From assembly GCA_015680685.1 (NCBI GenBank), contig MNCI01027262.1, forward strand, positions 912,289 to 976,288: DNA of 64,000 bases, given 5' to 3'. Position 1 is the first letter of the stretch. Every line of letters begins with the position of its first letter. The stretch is from Gnetum montanum (Eukaryota > Streptophyta > Gnetopsida > Gnetales > Gnetaceae). Both the position numbers and the translations under genes were made by a program. The notes under the pieces were generated by a model. The model did not search any database. It saw nothing but the letters and a program-made list of their open reading frames with translations, and was not told the origin of the DNA. Positions 22,422-33,750 of this stretch are shown in pieces.

Positions 22422-23290
22422 TCCAAATTTGGACTTAAACCAACCACATTTAATGACCTCGCATCAATACACTTGGCCAATCCATCCCCTTGAAGCAACA
22501 AGAATGCTTCCCCAAAGAGTCACCACCATTCCAAGGAGAGCGAGATGGAGAAGTAGGAAGCAAGAAAGGGCCTTAGTTAGAGGGAACCTTCAGGCATGGG
22601 TAACATGTCTTTCCAGTGCCATAACCAGTGCTTATAGCCCATATTTCATTATTATGTCTAAGGGGTGTGCTTTGAATTCCCAATTTTTTTTGTTTTTGTT
22701 TGTTTGTTTATTTTTTTACATGAGAACCACACCATGCAAAGACTTATTTTTATTCACTCAGCTTCCTAATATTTGATTAATAGCAAAATGGTGGAAAACC
22801 CAAGAAAAAGCATCCAAGCACCCAAGAGAATGGCCAACACAAATGCATCGAATCCCCTTGAAGTCACACCCTTTTCAACCATTGAGTCCTTTCTTTAGTT
22901 TGAAAAATACCAAGCCACCAATTTATTATGAAGTTGAATAGAAAAAAGGAACTATATAGTTCCAAGCCAAGGGAGACCACAGAGTTGAATGGATGAATGG
23001 ACGACATGGACTCATTGCCTATTTTATCAAAATAACCATATTATAATATCAGCATCATAATTTAGAGGTAAAAACCAAACATTAGTAATCAATAGTATAT
23101 AATTCAATCTACCATTAGGAGCATTTATTGTATGATGAATGAAAGTAAATCAACCAAACACAAAAATTGTAAAAATGTGAACAATGGTGTAAAAAAAAAA
23201 AAGAAATATTGAAGAAATGTGTAAAATAAAAATATGTAAAATAAAAATTGTATAAAATAAAAATATAAAAAGAGTTAAGGTCTTAGAATG
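22422..23290 (-). other. E4 region between pol and PPT, noncoding
   Basis: No intact ORF. It contains the conserved CATGGGTAACATGTCTTTCC motif (22595-22616 on plus) and a T-rich repeat on the minus strand (23150-23280). Parts align with 56530-57420 of E1. The 130-codon plus-strand frame at 22384-22776 is an artefact. Confidence 0.6.
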
Positions 23291-23291
23291 G

Positions 23292-24500
23292 TTAGCATTG
23301 GTGGCCATCTCCCCCACAACTAAGTTGGAAGGAGGAGATCTGAAATAGTGAGCAAGGTTGTCCACCAACAAAGGTAGTATGAGTACTGGCTACTCTAAGC
23401 TCATGGAAAGGTTTGGTTTGTTGGATGTTGACCAAAAATTTCTTATCTAGGCTCTCAAGTTTGTATATCATCATGACCCCTAAAGGAAAAGTTGCATGGA
23501 TGACATAAGGTCCTTTCCACAGCATTTGAAATTAGGGATGTTGTGGCACATGTGTGGAATTCTAGTCGAGAACCATATCTCCTAGTTGATATTTAACTTT
23601 TCTAACTCTTAGGTCATGAAGTTGTTTATTGAAGGCCTTGTGCAACTTGTTAGATGACAAGGCATCCAGTTGGTTCTCATCTAGTAGGTGAAGGATCATC
23701 AACCATTGTTTTTGTGCTAAATCGAGATCAAGGTTTAGGTCACATGCCGTGGATAATGTACGAAGCTCAGTTTGAATGGAAAGCATTGGGAATTTACCGT
23801 ACACTAACTCATAGGAAGAGTAGCCTATAGGGAGTTTCCATGTGGAGTGGTATGCCCAAAAAGAATTGTTCAATTTAGTGCTCTAGTCTCACCTAAACTT
23901 GCTAATGGTTCTTGTCAATATCTTTGTAATCTCCCTGTTGGTGACTTTGGCTTGACTGTTCGCTTAGGGGTGATATGGTGTAGTCAGTTTGTGCTCAACC
24001 CCTATGTGTTGCATTAATTTTCAAAAAGTCACACCTGTGAAGTGTATACCATTGTTTGAAATAAGTGCATGAGGAACACCAAACCTATTTATGATTTTTT
24101 ATTGAACAAATCATGCAGTTTTGGATGATGTACAATCCTTAACAGTAGCTGCTTCTACCCATTTTGTAAGGTAATTAGCAACAATAATAATATAAGCTTT
24201 TCCCTTGGACATTGGTGTAATTGGCCCCATAAAATCAATTCCCAAAATTTCGAAGGGTTCTAAAGGTTGGATTCATTGTTGTAGATCCTCCATTCTAGTA
24301 GTGATCCCCCCATCACATTGACAACACTCACAAGATTGGACAAAACGATGGGCATCTTGAAACAATGTAGGCCAATAATATCCTGCAAGTAAGATCTTAA
24401 TGGTTGTTCATCTCCTAGCATAATGACCCCCACAAGGACCCTCATGAGCATCTTGAAGAACTCGTAGTTTATCTACATTGGGAACACAACATCGAACTAA
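23292..24500 (-). pseudogene. E4 integrase domain
   Basis: The readable pieces are a zinc-finger region, then GIDFMGPI carrying the first catalytic Asp (near 24230), then ISNNGIHF (near 24054), then TNREIT with the catalytic Glu, then SFWAYHSTWKLPIGYSSYELVYGK (23873-23800) and a C-terminal part to about 23290. This order is that of Athila integrases. The second catalytic Asp is Asn (codon at 24054-24056), and stops interrupt the frame, so the enzyme is dead. Confidence 0.85.
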
Positions 24501-24599
24501 GCCATCGGGACATACTTTGTAAAGTTGTTCATTGATTTCCATATAATACTTGGCTTGGTGAAGAAACTATTTTTTCTTTTTGGTGTCGAACCCTTGTGA

Positions 24600-25100
24600 T
24601 GTTTGTTGTGTAAGGAGATAGGTGAGAATGCTACTATACTAGTTTTTCTCCATGGTTAATTGATTATAAATTAGTTACTCATCCTCTTTGTTGTCCCATC
24701 ACAATCGAGATAAATGATCAACAACTACGTTCTTGGTGCCTTTACGATCGATCATCGTAAGATCGAACTCTTGTAAGATTACAAGCCATCGTATGATACG
24801 AGGACTTACCATTGACTTATTCATTAGGAATGTTATTGCACTATGATCTATGTGTACGAATACCTTATAGCCCAAGACATAGTACTTGAATTTTTCTAGT
24901 GCAAAAACTGCATCCATTAATTCTTTCTCTATTGTAGTGTAGTTAAGTTGTGCACTAGTGATACTTCTACTTGCATAGTGGATGTAATAAGGACATTTTT
25001 GATCATCTAACTATGTAAGTACGACTGCTAAAGCATAGTTGTATGTGTAAGTCATTATGTGGAATGGTCTAGACCAGTCAAGAGCTTGTAGAATGGGTGT
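24600..25100 (-). pseudogene. E4 RNase H domain
   Basis: The piece at 24917-24699 reads AVFALEKFKYYVLG, VHIDHSAITFLM, IRWLVILQEFDL and VVDHLSRL, the usual end of a Ty3/gypsy RNase H, including the DHSA motif. Upstream parts are broken. Confidence 0.85.
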
Positions 25101-25900
25101 TTTTATGAGCTTCTATTTGAAAGGTTGGAAAGCTAATTTGCATTCCCTGGTCCATTCGAAAGGTACGTCCTTTTTCGTTAATTTAACTAATGGCTTTGCA
25201 ACCTTTGAAAAGTTCTCAATAAACCTTATGTAGTAGCAAGTGTGTCCAAGGAATGATTAAATATGTTTTACAGCCTTTGGTTGATAGGTAATTCCTTGGA
25301 TAACTTTGATATTTTTAGGGTCCACCATATCCCTATTCGTAAAATTTTATGCCCTAGTATGACACCTTCTTAGACCATCAAATGGCTTTTCTACCAGTTG
25401 AGCCTTAAATTGATTTTTACACATCGTTTTAATACTTGCTCCAATTGGTCCAAGGCTTGATCAAAGTTTGCTCCATAGGTGTAGAAGTCGTCCATGAAGA
25501 CTTCCATACCATTTCTTATCTACTATTAGAAAATTCTTAGAACTAATTGTTGAAATGTTGCAGGGGCATTACAAAAGACAAACGACATCTGTCTATATGC
25601 AAACATTCCCCAAGGACTGGTGAATGTAATCTTGGCTTGGTCTTTTGGGGCTATTTGTATTTGGTTGTACCCATTGTACCCATCCAGAAAACTATAGTAG
25701 CGATGCCCTACAATGGTGTCTAAGACTTGGTCTAAAAATGGCAACAAAAAGTGGCCTTTGAATATTGGCATATTTAGTAGCCTAAAATCTATGCACACCC
25801 TCCATTTTCCTCCCTTTTTGGGTACTATAACTAAGGGGCTAACCCATTCATTATTAGCAATGGGGTAGATGAACCCAGCTTTTAGAGGCTATTCAATTTC
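25100..25900 (-). pseudogene. E4 reverse transcriptase, Athila type
   Basis: 25798-25526 reads CIDFRLLN, LPFLDQVLD, FLDGYNGYNQIQIAP and CNAPATFQ, a pattern characteristic of the Athila branch. The catalytic FMDDF box is intact at 25484-25498, though in a segment with stops. Frame breaks separate the palm from the thumb. It copied RNA to DNA when active. Confidence 0.92.
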
Positions 25901-26420
25901 TTCCTTAACTACTTGCTTTAGCTTTGGGTTCAATCGCCTCTATGGTTATCTTTGAGGCTTCATGGAGGGATTGGTGTAAATTCTATGTTGGCATATCCTA
26001 AGATCTATTCCAGTTAATTCAGCATATGACCAAGCAAAGGATTTTGAACATTTATTTATCACTTTCAGCAGTCTTTCTTTTTGTTGTGGGGCTAGCTTTG
26101 CATTAATAATTACTAATTTTTCATTTTTAAGAAATGTGTATCGCATACCAATGGGTAATGGTTTTAGCTCAAGGGGCTCTTGCTTAAACTTATTGGGGAT
26201 TTTCAACTTCCCCCAGTTGATATTTTCAAGGTTAAGGCTTGGAAGTTGATGATGGACTTGCTGTAATGTGTTTATGCTATTGATGTAAGCATAATTAAAA
26301 CCCTCAGTTGATTCCATACATATAGTTGAACTACTCTCTTGATCAATTGTCAGTCACTGGGTGTCTTCTTGTCTTGTGGTTGCTGCATACAGGCATCTTT
26401 GTATATCAGTCACTTGTGCA
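25901..26420 (-). pseudogene. E4 linker between protease and RT
   Basis: The 123-codon frame at 26317-25946 reads LPSLNLENINWGKL, then AKLAPQQKERLL, KSFAWSYAELTGID, the usual sequence just before an Athila RT. E1 stops matching within this segment, after KFKQ. Confidence 0.7.
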
Positions 26421-27102
26421 CACTAGTTGAATGCAAGTAATGTTAAATGTTGCACAAACCATAACTTCTTCACGTAATTACACCTTGAGTCACTGAATGC
26501 GATGCATAGAACTTTCTTCTTCTCGATCTTTTTGAATGTATTTTCTTTTGATATTTCTAGGGAAAGATCACAGATTTCTAGGCACGTGTCAACTATGCTT
26601 AGCCATGCTCTTCCCATTATGATTGGGAAGTCCCCCTTACCATTGTTTACTTGAATCACTAGGAAGTTAGTTGGATACAACCACATACAAATAATGGTGA
26701 CAATGTCCTTCACTAGTCCCAATGGGATAGTGATGGACTGGTCAACCGACTGTAAATGAATGTTACTCTTTTTTAACAGAAGTAGGTTCCAGGATTTTTA
26801 CATTTCTTGAGAAATCAAGTTGATACCAGAATCTGAATCCAGAAGAGCTTTTCACGGCTCATTTCCAATGATTTGTAGAATATCAGAGGACTCCCGTGAT
26901 CAAAGAATTTCCTAGGAAGATGGCCAGCTTTTATCCAATCGGTGACAACATGAGTTAACATGACTATATGCATTGAGCATGGTTTTTGGGTTGAAGGGAG
27001 CTCTGAAGCTTCAAGTGATAGTGAGGAAATTGAAGAATTAACCACTTGTGGTTGCAAGGGCTTAGTTGGACTATTGGTTCTAAAGAAAGGTCTTTTCTTC
27101 AT
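26421..27102 (-). pseudogene. E4 aspartic protease region
   Basis: Two frames: 27102-26815 up to the strand before the active site, and 26722-26423 with GLVKDIVTIICMW, PTNFLVIQVNN and IIMGRAWLS. The active-site loop lies at the break and is damaged. It compares directly with the intact-looking LLDSGSGVNLIS of E1. Confidence 0.8.
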
Positions 27103-29384
27103 GCGATTGTCAAAACATTGCCCCTAGGAGAAGGATGATATGTTTTTGGAACATCGCCCCTAGGAGAAGGAGGCTTATAATACTCATGAGCTTGGTAGTA
27201 AGGTTGAGGAGTCATGTGACTAGTAGAGTGACATGGAGAGATTGGCTACTACACATAATATCCATATAGGTCAGGTTACTGGTAAGGATATTGTTGTCTT
27301 GGTGGTGGCATTCCCTATAATTGTGGGTATTGCCATTGTTGATACTGCTTGATTGGTTGTGGTAGAGTTCCACTTGGATAATACATTAAGGGTTGGTGAA
27401 ACTATCTTGAGCTACCTTTAGGATAAGGTAACCTTTAGGGTGTTTGCCTTTTAATTAATCATGGGTTGAGTGCATACACCCCAGATTCTTGCAGATGTGA
27501 GATTACAGGGAAACATCCCTTAGGATGGTCATATTGGCATATCTCACATCCACTATTATTATCTGTATCCGAATCCACAACCTCTTCGATGATGACAACT
27601 TTGTCCTTACCCTTGTTATGTGCATGTTTAGTTTCTCTCTTTTTTCTTTTTTCATGATCACTACCTTGCTCTTTAGACTCCTCTATTATTTTGAGAACAG
27701 TTTGAAATCTATCATCTAGGGAATCCCACACTTGGTCTACCTTTGCCAATACTTTTGATGCTAATTTTTGGATAGGCAAAGTTTTCTTATTCACCATCTC
27801 TTCAAGTGGTGACTCTTTTTCATCCTCACATAATCTTACTTCCCTCTTCCAAAGGGAAGGATCTCTATTATATTCCTCTGCACTCTCTCTTTTCCTTAGC
27901 TCAACTTCTTCTTTAGCAACTTGCTCCAATAATCTTTGAACTTGATGTATCCTAAGCTCAGATAGTCTTTCTTGGGCATAAGTCCCAAGGGTTCTTTGCA
28001 TTTCATGCCTAAGCCCATCTATGAGATGGCATAGCTGATCCCTCTACGAATAACCATGGCCAGGAAAATGATGTAATAGTGCATAATAGCAGCCCATGAC
28101 AGCATCCAAGGGTTCATGACCTCCTTGTTTCCATCCTTGGATTTGCTTTCGTAGGTTGGACACTTGGGAGTACATTTGGTACATATCGTTAAACAATTCT
28201 AACATGGTACTCCACCTATGAATGGATTCCAGTTCTAAAGACTAATACTAGCTCTCCACTTCTTTAACTAGTGTCCATGGAAACAACTTAAGTTTGTGCC
28301 ATTCACTTTCTATGTTTTGTAAGGCACATGAATCATGAAATGCTTTTAGATGATTTTGAGGATCAGTGTTGTACCCCCCTTCATATCGTAGGATGTTGTT
28401 CATGTCTAATCTCTTGATCCTACTATCTTTTTGGTGCCTTGTTGAGATCCTAACAGCCTTAGTTATGTCTAACATACTTCGAGTACCAAGTAGGGATTCA
28501 TCATGATCATCTCGTCTGTGGCGTCTATGATGCCTATGTTGTTCCCTACTCTTCCTTCTCTCATGGTTTGTTTCTCTAGAGTTCCCTCATCCCCTTTCTT
28601 GACTATTTTGTCTATTACTCTTGTTTCGTTTACCCTTATCCTCATGGTCCCTTTTCTTGTGATTGTATCCAAATCCTGAAGGAGAGGGCGAAGGATATGA
28701 TGAAGGTGAAGAAGAAGGAGGACCATCACCATGTTGGTGCCTACTTCCTTCTCTTCGGTGGTCGTGAACTCGATCATAGTTATGATTAGAATTTCCATCT
28801 TTGTCATGTGTTTGTGTTCCTTTTTTAGATCCTTTGTGTTTATTGGTACCAGAATCTAGCTTATGGATAGTTGAGTAAAGATTCTAATACACAATCCCTT
28901 GACCAAAGTTAATGGGAAAAACATCATTGTGTGGGTGATTGCCTGAGGCAGGTTCACCAACCTCATTTTCGGTTAGGACATGTGGGACATTTTGCGATAA
29001 CATTTCCTTCATGGATTCATGATGTCTCTCCTGTTGTAAGTACCTTTGATGTTGTGCCTCCATGGGTCGATACTCTCTCAAGTCATGATCATGCACAATG
29101 TACTTAGCCTGTAAGTGTTGCATACCAATTCATGTGAGATAAAAAAGAAGCATGCTCCAAACTGAACGATCGAGAGGTAACACTATGTTACTTTCTAAAT
29201 CTTGCCAACGTAGTTATTCATTGTAGTGGAGGATAAAGGTAAATTTTAGTACATATTCATTGGGATGAACATGTACCACATGAAACTGTTGAGGGACTAG
29301 TGGATTATTATGTGTACTATGCCTTCGATTGTTCCCTATATCAAACCTAGGTGGTGACACACTTTTGTATGAAGAAGGAGACAT
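27103..29384 (-). pseudogene. E4 gag
   Basis: The start is the ATG at 29384-29382, reading MSPSSYKSVSPPRFDIGNN. The same beginning occurs, damaged, in E1. Later parts are 29123-28884, 28807-28469, 28475-28248 (RIKRLDMNNILRYEGGYNTDPQNHLKAFHD, a retrotransposon gag core), and 28001-27459 (charged, coiled-coil-like, ending in CEICQYDHPKGC). That last motif is a CX2CX3HX3C zinc-knuckle variant near 27551-27513. Frames are broken by stops. Confidence 0.85.
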
Positions 29385-29501
29385 GATTGTCTATTCAGTG
29401 TGCAATGTATTATTCTATATTATTTTTCTTTAACCAACCCCAAGGGTTTGTTCCAATGATGTAAAAGATTTCTTATGTTTTGGTTAGCACACAAACAACA
29501 A

Positions 29502-29521
29502 GGTCCTCGACAATGGCACCA
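29502..29521 (-). promoter_or_regulatory. E4 primer-binding site, tRNA-Asp type
   Basis: On the minus strand it reads TGGTGCCATTGTCGAGGACC, one base from the LTR end. It differs from the Athila-type TGGCGCCGTTGCCGGGGA site at four positions, all C-to-T or G-to-A. Confidence 0.85.
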
Positions 29522-29522
29522 A

Positions 29523-30330
29523 TGATGAGCAGTGAGGTATCCCTACACTCAACCATACGAATACAAGTGTTCGCACATAATTCAATTGAATTCCAAGGAC
29601 TAAGTGCTTATGCACCTTTGTGGAATAAGAATGGGTTGATCAATCGTTGTTTTTCCAAGCTTACTTGTATGTCACAATTATATGGTTAAGTAAACTTGAT
29701 GCATATGATTTTTATACTTTTTATGTGTTTTTATGTTTTACTACTAATAATGGAGGAGAGAGATAACTAAGTAACTAATTTAATTTTACTACTTATTAAC
29801 TAGGCTCTAACTGATCCTAACACGAGTATCCATTCTCACTTGCCATACACATCCTAAACTAGTGCAACACTACTAGGATTAACAAACGCTAATCGTGATT
29901 GGGTTACCAAGTGTTACACGCATGCTCGAAGTGAGTGTACTATGTATGCTTGGGAGAGTTGTAGGGTGAGAGAGAATCATTAATTAAATAAGAAAAGCAT
30001 TAAGTAATAGTAATTAACATTAATTAATCTATTCTGTATACTGCAAGGTTTATCACAAAGTTTATCTTTATTTCCGTACACAAGGTGTGCTCAAGTACAC
30101 AATGCTCAAATAAAGATCCGTTTACTTTATGACTCCTATTGTGGGCATGCAAAAATAATTCTAACTTTGAGAGGGAGAAAAGGCAAGAGTTTGGGTAAGG
30201 GACTAAGACTAACTATGCAAACAAAGTGCACCTGCCTTTTATTTATAGGCAATGAGGCAGGATGCGATATTGTGTGTGAGGCCACAATATCATGGACACA
30301 ATATTGCAGTCGTGATATTGCAGCTCATCA
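29523..30330 (-). repeat. E4 5' LTR
   Basis: It is 808 bp, starting TGATGAGCAGTGAGG (plus strand) and ending CTCATCA. The reversed TATA box is near 30238-30248. U3 palindromes are present but decayed. Confidence 0.93.
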
Positions 30331-31105
30331 ATAGATACGTGCTAAGATGATTATTATTATCTTCCCATTAATGCTTGTGCGGTCTCAATTTGTATTGTTA
30401 AGTGTGACTAAAACATATGATTATATTTTTTATCATTAAAATATTTAGAGTATTAGAATATTAACCTATTTAATCTAAGTGAAAAAGGTAAATATAAACT
30501 AGCATAAGAATATTGCATCTATTCCCAATTTTCCATATACATCCTAAACATGTACAAACACTATTTGGTTACCAAGTGTTCCACTATTGGACGTACCAAG
30601 TGAGTCACTACTAGGATTATGAAGCATTAATACATCTATCCTCGAAATCAATTATACTCATGTGAATTTAGTAAGTGCGATGGAATAAAATATTTAACTA
30701 TGGCATGGAAAATAAAGAAAAAATTAAAGTAAATTACAAGAAATAAAATTAAACTATTAGCCAAGTGCTACAATGGTTAGAATAAATCTTGAATTTATTA
30801 TTGTTATACAAATGTATCCAAGTACATTATGTACTTAATTAAAACTTTGTATAATCTACTCAATCCATACTGTAGGCATTAGAAGAGATAATAATTCTAA
30901 TTTTCAGAGAAAAAGACTACAAGAGTTTGCCTATAAAATGATTAAAAGATGTCATAAATGGGGTGGGCAATGCCATAAATGAGATGGGCGATGCATGTAT
31001 TTGTATAGATGCTAATACATACTATATCAATGCTAATGTGTTGATGCAACAAGAGCTGTGTCTATACTGATGCATCTACACAATTAACCAAAATACTTTT
31101 CATCA
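30331..31105 (-). repeat. E5 3' LTR, main piece right of E4
   Basis: It starts ATAGATACGTGC, continuing the LTR cut at 21598, and ends TTTTCATCA. It aligns with 46830-47560. Confidence 0.85.
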
Positions 31106-31114
31106 TACCCCCAC
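31106..31114 (-). promoter_or_regulatory. E5 polypurine tract
   Basis: It reads TGTGGGGGTA on the minus strand, next to the LTR end, the same as in E4 and E6. Confidence 0.8.
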
Positions 31115-31339
31115 AACTAACTAAAAATGCATCAAGTGAACAAAATTGAAACAAGTTATTCACAAAATTGAAACAAAGTTGTTCACAAAATTGGAGAAGT
31201 ATGAGACTAACTGATCAACTAACTAACTAACTTAAGCGTTGCATTATAGAAAAAATCATTTAAGTGCTTACATTTTAAAATTCGATAAAATTAGATACTT
31301 TACAAAAACTTGGCCTTAGCTATTATGTAAAAAAGTTTC

Positions 31340-33750
31340 CGATGGTAGATGCCTTTAGTCGTGCTAAGAGGTGGTGGTTCCTCGAGTGTCTCCCAATGTA
31401 TTGGTGATTGTTGTCAATTCCTTTCTATTGCTTCTAGTAGTTTGAATATATCTAGAAGCACCTTTATTCTTCCCTCATTATTGCTAAACTTATTAATTAT
31501 CTAGGTAGTGTTGCCTAGAGTTACTAGTGTGGGTACATCCTAAGGATAAGGTAAAGTAGTAAACATCTCCTTGGCATTGACAAACCATGCAACAAGTTGC
31601 TTCATTCAATTTCAAATTCTATTAGCGTGTTTTTTAGCGTTTAGAGGTTTGTCATCCTCTTCACGAAGTTATTTGTAATTGCTCACTAATCTTTAAATTT
31701 GGCTTTAAGATTCTCAAGCTCTTCATTTGGAATTTCTAGCTTTTTCTTGGTTTCCTTATGGAGATTTTTCTTGGTTTCCAATTCTAACGTTGACCTTCTA
31801 GTAGTGAACATTGCTAGATTAGCATATCAGATGTTGGTGAGCTCCAAGTACTTGATCACCTTCTTGATTTACAACTTCTTCATACATATTTAAGCTTTTT
31901 TGTATGCATCAAATCCATAAAATATGGGCTATTATGCATCACCCTATTGTTGAAGTTGTTGGATGGCATCATTTATTTTTACTTTAACCATCAAAGTTCC
32001 TTTTCATATACCTCTTTCAACATGTCAACCTAGTTCATGTAGTGATTCTTAACCTTATCATATTTTAGGGCCTTTTTCTTCTAAGAAATAATCTCAATTA
32101 TTGACTTTTTCCTGATTGCACACACCTCCTTTGACTTCTAAGAAATGTTCTTATCTACTAGCCTACTTACATCCTAATTCACCTTGACCAACTACTCTTG
32201 TTAGTATCTAGTTGTTCTTTTGATTTTTCTACCTTGAACAATCTTTTATTATTCTTAGTGAACTTCTTATTTTCTCAGTGTGTTTAGAAAAGATCATTAT
32301 TTATAGTATTTAGCATAACCTCTAATAAGGATGCCTTCTAGAAAACCCTTTCTTTTCCATCTTTAGCCTTCTTAAGTTTCTTTTGAAGCTCTTGTAAGGC
32401 TTTATCTGTTGTCAGTTTTGATAGAAGAATTGTAGGGTCAAATAAGTAGGCTCTTATCTATGCAACCTCCACCATCAACTCTTAGTTAAAGATTAGTAGC
32501 ATTTTAGAGTTACACTTCAGCAACTAGAAGCTTGCCCCTTATCTTCAAAATTTTAGACTATATTTTTGAAATATCATTTGGAATGTGAAATAATTCTGGT
32601 ATTAGTTACCTAGCTCCCATTAGTCTTTCTAGCTTCTCCTTATGTTGCTTGACTATCATTCCCCTAGATCCAATTCCTACAAATAGTTGGATGTCTACCA
32701 TGGTAGTGAAGTTAGTATAAATGTTGCAGGAACCTTTAGTTCTTCATCGATGTCATCTACCATCATCTCAACTACTATTTCTTAGGCCTTTTGTATCATG
32801 ATAACCATTGTTGTAGCTTTCCTTTCTTCCAATAGTATCATGAATGTTGTAGCACTTCTTGAAATTTCTAGAACTTGTTCTAAATATAGGAATACTATAA
32901 CTTTTCTAGTGGTAGGGTTGGCTTGAATAATGGATTGGCTTCTTTTTATGAAGAATAGGTTTGCAAATTCATCTAGCATCCAACTCATGGTCCTTACAAC
33001 CTCATTTAAATGGCTCTTAACTAAAAGATAATGTGATGGTTCATCATCAAGCACCTGTTACTCCTTTCTTAGTTGTTGTAAGCATTCTTCTCCACTTGTA
33101 CTATCCTTTCCTATTCATAGTAATGATGCCTCTTCTTCTTGAAGCAATGAAGGTGGCTTATTTGCCATGATGTCCTGCCAAAATGTTGTTGTGGCCTTTT
33201 GTAGCATGTTCTTGGCATAATGAGTAATCTCTCTTCTTTTGCAAAGTTTTCTTATTAAGCATGGAAACATGAGTGTATTCCTACCCTTTTTATTATCTTT
33301 GAAGTAATTTTCAATCTCCAAATAGGTTGATGAGAATGTTTTGATTAAGACCTACACATGCCTTGGTAGAAAAAAGACATCATCTTCCTAGGCCATACCA
33401 TTGAATTGAGATGATATGCTATCATCTTGAAATTAAATTTTTCTACCTTTGTTAGGATAGCATACTCCTTGTGGTCAATGCCGTAGCATCTCTAGATCAA
33501 CTCCTTCTTACTTTCATCATTGAACTAATTGAAAATCTTTGCAAGTTTCCCCTCTTACATTAGGCAATACCAAGGCCTTTTCAATGCTCTTCATCAAGTA
33601 GGAAATGGTAATGTCATTAATCTTCACTATAGCATTCCCTAGGCAATTATTCTAGAATAGGTATCTTGTGCCAAGGTATCATTCTCAACTCATGGAAATT
33701 GTAGGCCATAGTAGGAGCATTTGTAGTTATGCCTTAACCTCTTATAGTGA
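31340..33750 (-). pseudogene. E5 extra ORF in the env position, about 790 codons when whole
   Basis: A coherent minus-strand reading runs from about 33700 down to 31340 with interspersed stops and some frame changes. Near the start it has CYGIDHKEYAILTKVEKFNF and MIAYHLNSMVWPRKMM, then KKGRNTLMFPCLIRKLCKRREI (33290-33225), then ELANLFF-like, charged and Lys-rich parts, and an end with KPLNAKKHANRI, MKQLVAWFVNAKEMF and EEPPPLSTTKG. The LMFP.LI..LC+R pattern resembles the 'putative plant transposon protein' domain found in plant retroelement ORFs, from memory only. No signal peptide or transmembrane segment was seen, so an envelope role is not supported. E6 keeps the end of the same ORF; E4 and E1 lack it. 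Confidence 0.6.

Larger units (their letters stand above)
21599..30330 (-). mobile_element. E4: Athila-like element with gag and pol, inserted in the E5 LTR
   Basis: Full element of 8732 bp: 5' LTR 30330-29523, PBS 29521-29502, gag from ATG at 29384, protease, RT, RNase H, integrase, short 3' noncoding part, PPT and 3' LTR 22410-21599. Flanking pentamers ATAGT and ATAGA differ by one base and fit the interrupted E5 LTR sequence. It is the most complete pol in the window, but many frame breaks remain. It lacks the extra ORF present in E5. Confidence 0.92.

Noticed and set aside
22384-22776. 130-codon plus-strand ORF
   Set aside because: It crosses the LTR/PPT boundary of a minus-strand element and has no motif.
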